DNA of 64,000 nt, taken from Castellaniella hirudinis_A. GTDB taxonomy: Bacteria; Pseudomonadota; Gammaproteobacteria; Burkholderiales; Burkholderiaceae_B. Each line of letters begins with the position of its first letter. The first letter of the stretch is position 1. Positions 51,788 through 60,728 of the stretch are shown one piece after another. The position numbers were made by a program, and so were the translations under genes. The notes beneath the pieces were generated by a model, which ran no database searches, was not told the origin of the DNA, and saw only the letters and a list, made by a program, of their open reading frames with translations. The DNA lies in assembly GCF_047468865.1 (NCBI RefSeq), contig NZ_JBLGTV010000006.1, forward strand, positions 139,601 through 203,600, read 5' to 3'.

Positions 51788-51789
51788 AT
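51782..51789 (+). repeat. Candidate attL of the Tn4371-type element
   Basis: TTTTTCAT, the 8-bp target and end sequence I recall for Tn4371-family elements, 176 bases before the integrase ATG. The same octamer occurs elsewhere here by chance (for example 406 and 49169), so support comes from position beside the integrase. Confidence 0.55.
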
Positions 51790-51964
51790 TTCACCATGAC
51801 TCCAGCACCGAACTTCGCTGGACTACGCCGAAGCCCGATACAGCAGGTTTATCAATAACTTAGGCGAGTTCAACATATGCCGGTGCTTTCCGAAACCTGA
51901 CCCAACTTCCCTGCTGGTGGCCCCTATGAGGCTCTTGGGAATCGGGTCTTTCCGAGGAGTCATC

Positions 51965-53167
51965 ATGGCAAAGATCAAGCTCACCAAGTCCGCAGTCGAT
52001 GCGGCACAACCCCAGGCGCAGGCCGTCGAACTCAGGGATACCCTGGTGCCCGGCTTCTTGTGCAAGATTACCCCATCGGGCCGCAAGGTGTTCATGCTCC
52101 AGTACCGGACGAACGCCGGCGAGCGCCGCAAGCCCGCCTTGGGCCAGTACGGGGAACTGACCGTCGAACAGGCCCGCTCGCTGGCTCAGGAATGGCTGGC
52201 CCAGGTGCGCCGGGGCGGCGACCCGGCCGCAGACAAGGCGCAGGCGCGCAAGGCGCCCACGGTCAAGGAGCTTTGCACGAAGTTCATGGAGGACTACTCC
52301 AAGCTGCGCAACAAGCCCAGCACGCAGGAAGGCTATCAGAGCGTCATCGACCGCAACATCGTCCCGATGATCGGCCGGATGAAGGTTCAGGACGTGAAGC
52401 GCCCGGACGTGGCCGGGATGATGAAGAAGATGACGCACAAGCCGGCCGACGCGAACCGGACGTTCAGCGTCATCCGCCGCATGTTCAATCTGGCCGAGGT
52501 GTGGGGCTACCGGCCCGACGGCACCAATCCGTGCCGGCATGTCCCGATGTTCCCCAACGGCAAGGCCACCCACCTCATCAGCGACGAGGACATGGGCAAG
52601 CTGTTCCGTCATCTTGAGCATCTGGAGGCCGAGGGGCTGGAGAGCTACGTCATCCCGCTGGCGATCCGGCTGCAATTCGAGTTCGCCGGCCGTCGCGGCG
52701 AAATCGTCACGCTCCAATGGGATTGGGTGGACTTCGAGAACCGGCGCGTCGTCTGGCCCGACAGCAAGACCGGCGGCATGTCCAAGCCCATGAGCGAGGA
52801 AGCCTATCGGCTGCTTTCGGCAGCACCGCGCCGGGACGATTGCCCGTATGTACTGCCATCCCCGAACCATCCCGGCCAGCACCTGACCACGGGCGAGTAT
52901 TACAACGGCTGGAGCCGTGCGCTCAAGGCAGCGGGCGCGGCGCATGTAGGCACGCACGGCATCCGCCACCGCTCGGCGACCGACATTGCCAACTCGGGCA
53001 TCCCGGTCAAGGTCGGCATGGCGCTGACCGCGCACAAGACCGTGGCGATGTTCATGCGCTACGTCCACACCGAGGATGACCCGGTGCGCAAGGCGGCCGA
53101 ACTGGTGGCGAACCGGCGCAAGACGATCACCGGCGCCAAGCGGCTCCCTGCGGAGGCAACGGCATGA
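51965..53167 (+). CDS. Tyrosine integrase of the Tn4371-type element
   Basis: 400 residues from an ATG with GAGGAG upstream. An N-terminal DUF4102-like arm domain (MAKIKLTKSAVDAAQP, PGFLCKITPSGRKVFMLQYR) precedes the core. Catalytic residues: Arg in FAGRRGEIVTL (about 244), HGIRHRSATD (about 331) and Tyr in MFMRYVH (about 366); the usual LGHS reads LTAHKT. Its stop overlaps the next ATG (ATGA). Confidence 0.92.
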   Translation: MAKIKLTKSAVDAAQPQAQAVELRDTLVPGFLCKITPSGRKVFMLQYRTNAGERRKPALGQYGELTVEQARSLAQEWLAQVRRGGDPAADKAQARKAPTVKELCTKFMEDYSKLRNKPSTQEGYQSVIDRNIVPMIGRMKVQDVKRPDVAGMMKKMTHKPADANRTFSVIRRMFNLAEVWGYRPDGTNPCRHVPMFPNGKATHLISDEDMGKLFRHLEHLEAEGLESYVIPLAIRLQFEFAGRRGEIVTLQWDWVDFENRRVVWPDSKTGGMSKPMSEEAYRLLSAAPRRDDCPYVLPSPNHPGQHLTTGEYYNGWSRALKAAGAAHVGTHGIRHRSATDIANSGIPVKVGMALTAHKTVAMFMRYVHTEDDPVRKAAELVANRRKTITGAKRLPAEATA

Positions 53168-54228
53168 CCAGGCGCAAGGCATCCATCGCGTCACCCGCAG
53201 CGCCAAAGGCGCTGCTGGGCGACATTCGGGCACTGATCGAAGCGGCGCGCAAGCGCGCCGCTTCGGCGGTGAATAGCGAGCTGTCGATGCTCTACTGGCG
53301 TATCGGCCAGCGCATCCATACGCAGGTCTTGGAAGGTCGGCGGGCCGACTACGGCGAGGAAGTCGTGCTGACCTTGGCGGCGCAACTGGTGAAGGAGTAC
53401 GGCAGCAGTTTTTCGGTCAAGAATCTGCGCCGCATGGTGCAGTTCGCCGCTGCCTACCCGGACGAGCGAATTGTCGTATCACTGATACGACAATTGAGCT
53501 GGACGCACTTCATCGCCCTCATTCCGCTGAAAGACCCGCTCCAGCGGGACTACTACGCGCAGATGGCCGGTGCCCAACGCTGGAGCGTGCGGACGCTGCG
53601 CGAGCGTATCGACTCGATGTTGTACGAGCGCACGGCGCTGTCCCAAAAGCCGGAGGAAACCATCGCGCAGGAACTGGCGACCCTGCGCGATGCGCAGCGC
53701 ATGACGCCTGCGCTGGTCATGCGCGACCCCTACATCCTCGACTTCCTGGGCCTGCGGGATAGTTGGCAGGAAAGCGACCTTGAGGCGGCCATCATCCGCG
53801 AAATGGAAGCATTCCTGCTGGAGCTGGGCGCGGGCTTCTGCTTCGTCGCCCGGCAGAAGCGCATCCAGATTGACGATGAGGATTTTCACCTTGACCTGCT
53901 GTTCTACAACCGCAAGCTGCGGCGGCTGGTGGCGGTGGAGTTGAAGATCGGCGAGTTCAAGGCAGCCTACAAAGGGCAGATGGAGCTTTACTTGCGCTGG
54001 CTGGACAAGCACGAGCGGGAGCCGGAGGAAGCCTCGCCGCTGGGGATCATCCTTTGCACTGGCAAGAAGCGTGAGCAGATCGAGTTGCTGGAACTGGACA
54101 AGTCGGGCATCCACGTTGCCGAGTACCTGACCAGCTTGCCGCCGCGTGCGGTGCTGGGCGAGAAGTTGCAGCAGGCGACCGAGCGGGCGCGGTTGCAGAT
54201 CGAGCAGCGCCAGCAAGACACCGAGTAG
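53164..54228 (+). CDS. DUF1016/YhcG-type PDDEXK nuclease
   Basis: 354 residues. N-terminal DUF1016 helical domain (NSELSMLYWRIGQRI, FSVKNLRRMVQFA, QLSWTHFIALI, YDL-like loops) and C-terminal nuclease with catalytic Asp in FHLDLLFYNRKLRRLVAVELK (about 240-262; Asp, then Glu-x-Lys). The family is linked to DNA processing and phage defence; relatives sit in defence islands. Translational coupling to the integrase shows it moves with the element. No partner restriction genes are visible. Confidence 0.85.
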   Translation: MTRRKASIASPAAPKALLGDIRALIEAARKRAASAVNSELSMLYWRIGQRIHTQVLEGRRADYGEEVVLTLAAQLVKEYGSSFSVKNLRRMVQFAAAYPDERIVVSLIRQLSWTHFIALIPLKDPLQRDYYAQMAGAQRWSVRTLRERIDSMLYERTALSQKPEETIAQELATLRDAQRMTPALVMRDPYILDFLGLRDSWQESDLEAAIIREMEAFLLELGAGFCFVARQKRIQIDDEDFHLDLLFYNRKLRRLVAVELKIGEFKAAYKGQMELYLRWLDKHEREPEEASPLGIILCTGKKREQIELLELDKSGIHVAEYLTSLPPRAVLGEKLQQATERARLQIEQRQQDTE

Positions 54229-54561
54229 CCCAAACAGCATTCGTGCGTCCCGGCGTGCCGCCGTCGGGTTCGCGGGCTGCGCCCCGCGCTTCGTGCCGAA
54301 TCGCGGCCATCCGGCTTTGACCCCTGACGCCTTCGGCCCTGGCGGGCCTGCGCGCTCCGCTTGCACAAAGGCAAGTGTGTGCATTGGGCGGGTGTGGGCG
54401 GTCTTGCTGTTCCCTTCACCGTATCACGGCGTTCTCGCCGTCAAGGGCTGCGCGTGCTTGCACGCTTGCGGCCCGTGGCCGTCCTTGACCCCTGACTGCT
54501 TGCGCTGCGCCGTGCTCGCCACGGTTCCGGGCAATTCCGCCCGAGTAACCGGAGCACGATC
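54229..54561 (+). other. Intergenic spacer containing the first copy of a ~145-bp repeat
   Basis: No credible gene. It holds the repeat unit 54396-54542 described separately, preceded by a GGGCCTGCGCGCTCCGCTTGC segment that recurs in related form at 56066 and 56375. The radC start follows 20 bases after the repeat. Confidence 0.6.
54396..54542 (+). repeat. Intergenic repeat upstream of radC
   Basis: About 145 bp shared with 55181-55325. Best-matched parts are GGCGGTCTTGCTGTTCCCTT at the left, a GTCAAGGGCTGCGCG block, GACCCCTGACTGCTTGCGCT and GGGCAATTCCGCCCG at the right. The middle varies. Each copy ends a short distance before a gene of the element, so it may carry a promoter or regulator site. 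Confidence 0.75.
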
Positions 54562-55071
54562 ATGTCGCAACTGTCCTTTTCCTCGTTCGATTCCTCGCTG
54601 ATGGTGCGTGACGCGCAGGGCCGCTACCTGCTGGCGACTGCCGAGCAAATTCTGGAGGCTGCGCGCCAGGCCATCGAGCGCAAGATGCAGCGCGGTACAT
54701 CGTTCACGTCGCCGGCGGCGGTCAAGGAGTACCTGCGCGCCAAGCTGGCCGGCTTCGAGCATGAGGTGTTCGCGGTGCTGTTCATGGACACGCACCATCG
54801 ACTGATCGAGTACGCCGAAATGTTCCGCGGCACCATCGACGGTGCATCGGTGTATCCGCGCGAGCTGGTCAAGGAGGCGCTGCGGCTCAACGCGGCGGCG
54901 GTCATCGTGTCGCACAACCATCCGAGCGGCAATCCCGAGCCGAGCGGTGCCGACCGGGCGCTGACCCAGCGGCTCAAGGAGGCGCTGGGGCTGGTGGACG
55001 TGCGCGTGCTGGATCACATCATCGTCGCGGGCACCGACACCACATCGTTTGCCGAACGTGGCCTGATCTGA
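54562..55071 (+). CDS. radC: RadC-like JAB-domain protein
   Basis: 169 residues, shorter than chromosomal RadC (about 220) because the N-terminal helix-hairpin-helix part is missing. The metalloprotease-like JAB motif is intact: SHNHPSGNPEPSGAD (about 117-131) with an upstream Glu in FEHEVFAVLF. Element-borne RadC proteins are common and their role is unknown. A terminator follows 3 bases after the stop. Confidence 0.88.
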   Translation: MSQLSFSSFDSSLMVRDAQGRYLLATAEQILEAARQAIERKMQRGTSFTSPAAVKEYLRAKLAGFEHEVFAVLFMDTHHRLIEYAEMFRGTIDGASVYPRELVKEALRLNAAAVIVSHNHPSGNPEPSGADRALTQRLKEALGLVDVRVLDHIIVAGTDTTSFAERGLI

Positions 55072-55073
55072 CG

Positions 55074-55094
55074 AAGGGGCTTCGGCCCCTTTTT
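55074..55094 (+). terminator. Terminator after radC
   Basis: 7-bp stem AAGGGGC/GCCCCTT with a TTCG loop, then TTTTT. Confidence 0.88.
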
Positions 55095-55119
55095 GCTGCG
55101 CCCGGCGCGAGCCGGGCGA

Positions 55120-55151
55120 AAACGCTGCCTCGGATTTCCGAGACAGCGTTT
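55120..55151 (+). repeat. Long hairpin in the radC-DUF2958 spacer
   Basis: 15-base arms (55120-55134 and 55137-55151) pair at all but one position around a 2-base loop. It is not followed by a T run, so it is more likely a structural or protein-binding site than a terminator. Confidence 0.75.
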
Positions 55152-55180
55152 CGGAAATTCATAGCCTGCATGGAGGTATG

Positions 55181-55325
55181 GGGCGGTCTTGCTGTTCCCT
55201 TCATCGTGCCACGGCGTTCTCGCTGTCAAGGGCTGCGCGCGATGGCGCTTGCGTCCTGGCGGCCGTCTGCGACCCCTGACTGCTTGCGCTGCGCCGTGCC
55301 CCGGAAGGGTCGGGCAATTCCGCCC
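55181..55325 (+). repeat. Intergenic repeat upstream of the first DUF2958 gene
   Basis: Second copy of the 54396-54542 unit. It ends 23 bases before the DUF2958 ATG. Confidence 0.75.
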
Positions 55326-55347
55326 GGCATCCTTTCAGGAGTTCACC

Positions 55348-55698
55348 ATGAACCACGCACTCATCACCGACGAGCAGCGCATCGTGCTGTTGGCCAACGG
55401 CCGCGCATCGCTGGAGAACCAGCATTTCGATCCGGCCCCCGTGGTCAAGCTGTTCACGCCGGATGCCGGCGCGACCTGGCTGCTGACCGAGATTGATCCC
55501 GATGACCACGACCACGCCTTTGGTCTTTGCGACCTGGGCCTGGAAATGCCGGAAATCGGCTGGGTCAGCTTGAACGAACTGGCGACCGTGCGCGGCGGGC
55601 TGGGCCTGCCGATCGAACGCGACCTGTCTTTCCGCGCCGAGAAGCGGTTGAGCGCCTATGCACGCGAAGCGCGGCTGGCCGGGCGTGTCGTTGTCTGA
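55348..55698 (+). CDS. DUF2958 protein, copy 1
   Basis: 116 residues starting MNHALITDEQRIVLLANG, with CAGGAG upstream. The conserved core VVKLFTPDAGATWLLTEIDPDD, AFGLCDLGLEMPEIGWVSLNEL and a basic end define the family, whose members occur on mobile elements with no known role. Same length as the paralogue at 61728, and the FTPDA-ATWLL core is shared. Reading frames upstream of this ATG run through the intergenic repeat and are not used. Confidence 0.85.
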   Translation: MNHALITDEQRIVLLANGRASLENQHFDPAPVVKLFTPDAGATWLLTEIDPDDHDHAFGLCDLGLEMPEIGWVSLNELATVRGGLGLPIERDLSFRAEKRLSAYAREARLAGRVVV

Positions 55699-55764
55699 CC
55701 CGGCCCCTTGGAGCGCCGCAAGGCGCTCCATGTGCTTTCTCGACCATCACAGGAGATCCATGCC

Positions 55765-56043
55765 ATGAGCAGCCATCACGACTACATCATCGAAATCACC
55801 GCGCAGCACGACGCGGGCAAGCCGTTCGCGCCGGAGAACGGTCAGCCGCTGCGCTTCAAGATCGGCGACGCGGTGATCTACACCAACGACTTCGGCGCGC
55901 AGTTCCATCGCCACGTCACCGGGTTCTATCGGCCTGCCGGGCCTTGCGGGCTGTACGCACTCGGCAAACGCTACCTGCTGGACTCGACCTCCCCGTGGAT
56001 GCCGGTTGCGGAATCCAGCCTGCGCCCTGACGGCGCGGCTTGA
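55765..56043 (+). CDS. Conserved mobile-element hypothetical protein
   Basis: 92 residues from the ATG after AGGAGATCC. The sequence (HHDYIIEITAQHDAGKPF, RFKIGDAVIYTNDFGAQFHRHVTGFY) looks like a small beta-rich domain with a KOW/SH3-like pattern of aromatic and acidic residues. No motif ties it to a function. Confidence 0.65.
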   Translation: MSSHHDYIIEITAQHDAGKPFAPENGQPLRFKIGDAVIYTNDFGAQFHRHVTGFYRPAGPCGLYALGKRYLLDSTSPWMPVAESSLRPDGAA

Positions 56044-56736
56044 TGCCTTCGCGCCCCTTCTGGGGCGCTGCGCGCTTCGCTTGCACTCCAGCGGAAGGCC
56101 GTGCGGCCATCCCCGCCGCGCTGCGCTTGGCGCCCCTCGATACCGCCGCCCCGGCTGCGCCGGCGCGACAACCTCTGCACACCACCGGCATTTCATCCTG
56201 GGCATCCAGCTCATGCTGTCCATCGTTTATGGCATGGGCGTCCCCGGCCAAGAAACATGGCCGGTCGCGCTGTCGTGCTGCGCATCGAACCCCCTGCGGG
56301 GTTTCGCCCCTGACGGGCTTCCATCGTTCCCTCGCTCCGCTCGGCTGACGCCTACGGCCCGGCTTCCAGCTTCGGGCCTGCGCGCTTCGCTTGCGTGCGG
56401 TCAGCGCAAGGGGAAGGCCGTTGCCATGTCCAGCCGTCTCCCCTGACTTCATCACCTTGTCCGCGACTGTAGCCCGCGCCCGTGTGCCGTCAAGGCGCGC
56501 AGGGCCGTGTCCTCGGCTGCGCCTGCGGGCCGCACCAACCCTGCGCTTGCCTCCTTGACGGCACCCGTTCGCGCGCTCCTGACCGTCGCGGGCGATGAAC
56601 TCAGGAAAGACGGTGGCAACAGGGCCAACCGGGTTCCTCGCGCCGACCGCACCAAACAGCCGAAAGGCTGGGCTCCGAATCTAGGAATCCGGTGTGCGGT
56701 GTGAACAGCAAACCTCTTTTTGTCAGGAGAAAGACC
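56044..56736 (+). other. Long spacer with hairpins and no credible gene
   Basis: 693 bases. Frames are open in several directions only because GC content is high; none has a ribosome site or a recognisable domain. Two compact hairpins are visible: CCGGCCA/TGGCCGG (56244-56264) and AACCCC/GGGGTT (56288-56303). Repeated GCCTGCGCGCTTCGCTTGC-like words occur at 56066 and 56375. Confidence 0.55.
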
Positions 56737-57567
56737 ATGCAACTCGCATCCCGTTTCGCTTCCCGTTCCCCGGCATTGCGCAGCGATTACCCGCTGTCCG
56801 ATGACCAGATTCACCGCGTAGCGCCGTCCATCTTCGCGGACGCGCCGCATGAGAGCCGTTCGCAGCGTTACGCCTACATCCCAACCGCCGCAGTGCTGAC
56901 CGAGCTTCGCAAAGAAGGGTTCCAGCCCTTCATGGTGACGCAGACCCGCGTGCGCGACGAAGGCAAGCGCGAGCACACCAAGCACATGATCCGCCTGCGC
57001 CACGCCAGCCAGATCAACGGCGCGGAAGCCAATGAAATCGTGCTGCTGAACTCGCACGATGGCACGAGCAGCTATCAGATGCTGGCCGGCATGTTCCGGT
57101 TCGTGTGCAGCAATGGCCTTGTATGCGGCGACACCGTGGCCGATGTGCGCGTGCCCCACAAGGGCGACGTTTCCGGGCACGTCATCGAAGGCGCTTATGA
57201 AGTCTTGCGCGGCTTCGACCGAGTGAAGGATTCCCGCGACGCGATGCGCGCTATCACGCTGGACGAAGGCGAGGCCGAAGTGTTCGCCCGCGCCGCGCTG
57301 GCCCTCAAGTACGACCCCACCGACAACAAGCCCGCGCCCATCACGGAATCGCAAATCCTGATGCCGCGCCGGTTCGACGACCGCCGCCCGGACTTGTGGA
57401 GCGTGTTCAACCGCACGCAAGAAAACCTGACCAAAGGCGGATTGCATGGCCGCAGCGCCAACGGACGCCGCCAGCAGACCCGCCCCGTGCAGGGCATTGA
57501 TTCCGATGTGCGCCTCAATCGCGCCCTCTGGATGCTGGCCGATGGCCTGCGCCAGTTGAAAGCCTGA
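56737..57567 (+). CDS. DUF932 protein
   Basis: 276 residues starting MQLASRFASRSPALRSDYPL with CAGGAG upstream. The DUF932 core is YIPTAAVLTELRKEGFQPF, RDEGKREHTKHMIRLRH, LLNSHDGTSSYQMLAGMFRFVCSNGL and a C-terminal basic segment. The family is typical of plasmids and conjugative elements; the role is unknown. The neighbouring genes are also of the Tn4371-type core. Confidence 0.88.
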   Translation: MQLASRFASRSPALRSDYPLSDDQIHRVAPSIFADAPHESRSQRYAYIPTAAVLTELRKEGFQPFMVTQTRVRDEGKREHTKHMIRLRHASQINGAEANEIVLLNSHDGTSSYQMLAGMFRFVCSNGLVCGDTVADVRVPHKGDVSGHVIEGAYEVLRGFDRVKDSRDAMRAITLDEGEAEVFARAALALKYDPTDNKPAPITESQILMPRRFDDRRPDLWSVFNRTQENLTKGGLHGRSANGRRQQTRPVQGIDSDVRLNRALWMLADGLRQLKA

Positions 57568-57647
57568 TTCCCCATGCGGCAGGGGCAGGCAGCAGCCCTT
57601 GCCGCATCCCTCGCTGCTGCATCCCTGAACCGTTAGGAGTTATCACC

Positions 57648-59699
57648 ATGAACGCCGTTACCAAAACCGAAATCCACGCCCTCGAAACCGCCGCGCCGCT
57701 GGAAGTGGCCGACCCGACCAAGAACCTGATTTTGGTTCCGCTGTCGCAGTTGTTGCCGCGCCGTTCCAAGCGCAACGTCCGCACGACCCCGCGCCAGTCC
57801 ATCCCCGAACTGGCCGCGAGCATCGCCCGTGTCGGCCTGCTCCAAAACCTCATCGTCATTCTGTCCGCCGATGGCGAGCAATACGAAGTCGTGGCCGGCG
57901 ACCGCCGCCTGACCGCGTTGAAGCTGCTGGCGAAGAAGAAGCGCATCGCCGCCGATTACGAAGTGCCGTGCCTGCTGGTGGCCGATGCGTCCGCCCGTAC
58001 CGTGAGCCTCGCCGAGAACGTGCAGCGCGAAGCCATGCACCCCGCCGACCAGTTCGCGGCCTTCGCCGCGCTGGTCAAGGAAGGCCGACCCATCGAAGAC
58101 ATTGCCGCCGACTTCGGCGTGTCCCCGCTGGTAGTGCAGCGCCGCTTGAAGTTGGCGAACGTGTCGCCGCGCCTGATGACGGATTACCGCGCCAGTGGTG
58201 TGACGCTGGAACAGTTGATGGCCTTGACCATCACCGACGACCACGCCGCGCAGGAAGCCGCGTTCTACGGTGCGCCGGAATGGCAGCGCGGGGCATCCGC
58301 ACTGCGCGACCGCCTGACCGAGCGTGAAATCACCGCCACGCATCCGCTGGTGCGCTTCGTCGGGCTGGACGCCTACACGGCGGCAGGCGGTGGCATCCGC
58401 CGCGACCTGTTCGCCGAAGGCGATGCCGGAACCTACCTGACCGATGCCGCGCTGCTGGAAACGCTGGTGCGCGGCAAGCTGGACGCGCAGGCCGAGGACG
58501 TGCGCGCCGAGGGATGGGCATGGGTGGAAGCCGTACCGCACATGAGCCACGCCGACCGGCAGGCGTTCCAGAGTGCCCCGCGCCAGCGCCGCGAACCGAG
58601 CGCCCGCGAAGCCCGCCGCATCGCTTCGCTGCAAACCCGCCTCAACAAGATCGACGCCGAACTGGAAGACGCCTACGACGCCGAGGACGAGGACAAGACC
58701 GAGGCGCTGGAACCGCGCCGCGAACAGGTGGCCGGGGAATTGCAGGCCGTGGAGGATGCCTTGCAGGGCTACGCCCCGGACGTGCGCGCCGTGGCCGGTG
58801 CCGTCGTCACCCTCGACCGCGAAGGCGAGGCCGTGATTCATCGCGGCCTGCTGCGCGAGGCCGAGGCCAAGGCGCTGCGCACGCTGGAAAAGCTGCGGCA
58901 GGGTTTCAGCGCGGGCGACAGTGCGAACGACGAGGAAGGCGACGACACCGACGAAGCGCCCAAGACCGCGAGCCTGTCCGACCGGCTGGCGCAGCGGTTG
59001 AGCGCCCACCGCACGGCGGCGCTGCAAATCGAAGTGGCGCGGCACCCACACGTCGCGCTGGCCGCGCTGGTGCATGGCATGGTGCAGGCCGTCTTGCAGG
59101 GCAGCCACTACGGCCACGACCTGCCGCTCGGCGTGACCCTGAAAGTGCAAGACCGGCTGGAAGGCATGGCCCCGGACATGCCGGAATCGCCCGCCGCCGT
59201 GGCGCTGCGCACCTTGCAGGAAGTCGCGGGCGAAGCGTTGCCGGAGGACAGCGCCGAACTGTTCGCGGCGCTGCTGGAAAAGTCGCAGGACGAACTGGTG
59301 CGGCTGCTTGCGGTATGCGTGGCCGCAACGGTGGACGTGGTGACGCCCCGCGCTTCGCAGCACCAGCCCGGCGCGGAACTGGCGCAGGCCGTGGGGCTGG
59401 ACATGGCCGCATGGTGGAAGCCGACCGCCGAAGGCTACTTCAAGCACGTTTCCAAAGCCGTGATTCTGGAAGCCGTGACCGAGTACGCCCCGGCGCACGT
59501 CACCCGGTTGGCGAAACTCAAGAAGGGCGACATTGCCAGCGAAGCCGAACGGCTGGCGGACGGCACCGGCTGGATGCCTGCGGTGTTCAAGGCCGAGGGC
59601 GCGGACGACACCACGGCGCAGGACGAGCCGCAGGCCGTGGCCGATGACGCGCCGGAAGCCCTCGAAGCCGACGACGAGGTGCAGGCGCTGGCCGCATGA
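57648..59699 (+). CDS. ParB/RepB/Spo0J-family protein, long form
   Basis: 683 residues. The N-terminal ParB domain is clear: LVPLSQLLPRRSKRNVR, ELAASIARVGLLQNLIV, VVAGDRRLTALKLL and LAENVQREAMHPADQF (about 30-130), then a helix-turn-helix (IEDIAADFGVSPLVVQRRLKLA). The remaining 480 residues are not in chromosomal ParB; they include an acidic coiled coil (residues 310-370) and a helical C-terminus. Such long forms on conjugative elements are linked to partition or regulation of transfer. The ParA partner is not yet reached. Confidence 0.9.
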   Translation: MNAVTKTEIHALETAAPLEVADPTKNLILVPLSQLLPRRSKRNVRTTPRQSIPELAASIARVGLLQNLIVILSADGEQYEVVAGDRRLTALKLLAKKKRIAADYEVPCLLVADASARTVSLAENVQREAMHPADQFAAFAALVKEGRPIEDIAADFGVSPLVVQRRLKLANVSPRLMTDYRASGVTLEQLMALTITDDHAAQEAAFYGAPEWQRGASALRDRLTEREITATHPLVRFVGLDAYTAAGGGIRRDLFAEGDAGTYLTDAALLETLVRGKLDAQAEDVRAEGWAWVEAVPHMSHADRQAFQSAPRQRREPSAREARRIASLQTRLNKIDAELEDAYDAEDEDKTEALEPRREQVAGELQAVEDALQGYAPDVRAVAGAVVTLDREGEAVIHRGLLREAEAKALRTLEKLRQGFSAGDSANDEEGDDTDEAPKTASLSDRLAQRLSAHRTAALQIEVARHPHVALAALVHGMVQAVLQGSHYGHDLPLGVTLKVQDRLEGMAPDMPESPAAVALRTLQEVAGEALPEDSAELFAALLEKSQDELVRLLAVCVAATVDVVTPRASQHQPGAELAQAVGLDMAAWWKPTAEGYFKHVSKAVILEAVTEYAPAHVTRLAKLKKGDIASEAERLADGTGWMPAVFKAEGADDTTAQDEPQAVADDAPEALEADDEVQALAA

Positions 59700-59713
59700 C
59701 CCTCACCACTACC

Positions 59714-59740
59714 GAGCGCCCCGGTTTTCGGCCGGGGCGC
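59714..59740 (+). repeat. Hairpin between ParB-like gene and the next start
   Basis: Perfect 10-bp stem AGCGCCCCGG/CCGGGGCGCT with a 7-nt loop. There is no T run. It argues that translation of the next gene begins at 59765 and not at the overlapping ATG at 59696. Confidence 0.8.
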
Positions 59741-59764
59741 TTCGGCAAGCCCGGAGCCTTTCCC

Positions 59765-59977
59765 ATGAATCGCCAGAATCCGACCGCCCGCCCGCGCATG
59801 GCAGCGGTCTATGCCCCCGGCATAGTGCGAGCCCGCCGCTGGCATGGCGATGGCGACGTGCGCGGCTACCATCCGCCGCAGGGCTGGACGGCCTGCGCCG
59901 ACCTGACCGACATTCACCCCATCACCGGCAGCGCCTTGTCGCGTTCGGTGTGGTGGATCATCGAAACTAAGGAATAA
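59765..59977 (+). CDS. Small conserved mobile-element protein
   Basis: 70 residues from MNRQNPT. The hydrophobic-basic core AAVYAPGIVRARRWHG and a WTACADLTDIHPITGSALSRSVWWII end are distinctive, but I do not recognise a family. An ATG at 59696 overlaps the ParB-like stop and would add 23 residues across the hairpin. CGGAGCC before 59765 supports the shorter form. Confidence 0.6.
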   Translation: MNRQNPTARPRMAAVYAPGIVRARRWHGDGDVRGYHPPQGWTACADLTDIHPITGSALSRSVWWIIETKE

Positions 59978-59983
59978 CCGCAG

Positions 59984-60010
59984 CGGCCCCGGCGCGATGC
60001 GCCGGGGCCG
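59984..60010 (+). terminator. Terminator-like hairpin
   Basis: Perfect 12-bp stem CGGCCCCGGCGC/GCGCCGGGGCCG with a 3-nt loop and TTCTC after it. It closes the DUF932-ParB-like transcript, or acts as a strong barrier with factor-dependent ending. Confidence 0.75.
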
Positions 60011-60728
60011 TTCTCAAAATCCGGGCGCGGCGGTGGCCGCGCCCGGTTTCAATGTCCACAGCAAGACCGCCCCGTCGCGGCCTTTGACCAGGCGGCGACG
60101 GGGCGGGCGTGCAAGTGTCTTGCACGCGGCACGGCAATCGGCGCCCGCTGGCGCGGGCAGGATCTTGATGGCGCCCCGCCGCAATGGGCGGGGCTTGTGG
60201 GGCTACGCCCCGGCTTGCTGCGGCAGGTTGTGCGAAAGCGTGCCGTCCTCGACGCTGGCGGTTCGCCTGTACGTCACGAAGGACGGTTCACCGACACGCC
60301 GCCCGGCCTTGCCTTATGGAGCTTCCACGCCACCCCTCAAGCACGTTGCCGCCAGCGGCGGCAAGGGGCGTTCTCGCCTTGTCATTGGGGTTGGCCTTGC
60401 CCGCGTCAGGGCGCAAGCCGGTGCAGCCGTCATGCGGGGATGCCGAGGTCGGCCATGTCTCCTTTCGGGAGCGGGCGGCCCCTGCGTCCTTGGCTTGTCG
60501 TGAATCCTGGCGAGGGCACGGCTGCGCCTTGGGCTTCATGGCGGCAACCTTCCAGCGAAAACAATTCCCCTGCGCTGCGCGCATTCCTCGCGGGACAAAT
60601 TCTTTTCGCTTCCAGGTGCTCCACGGTGTTGCGCCCGCTGCGCGGTGCCGCCAGCCCATCCCCCGCCGGCCGGTTCACAACAAGGACGCGATGGGCGCGA
60701 CCTTGTTCAACCCGAAAGGAGAAACATC
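60011..60728 (+). other. Long spacer before DUF736 with no credible gene
   Basis: 718 bases, GC-rich. Several long frames cross it but none has a ribosome site or domain. The 80 bases before DUF736 end in AAGGAGAAAC. I see no promoter that stands out. Confidence 0.5.

Noticed and set aside
49837..51789. 650-residue frame antisense to the acyl-CoA dehydrogenase
   Set aside because: A shadow frame in strongly biased codons; low-complexity product with no family features.
57633..59498. 621-residue frame antisense to the ParB-like gene
   Set aside because: Mirror of the real coding frame; no start signal and no recognisable domain.
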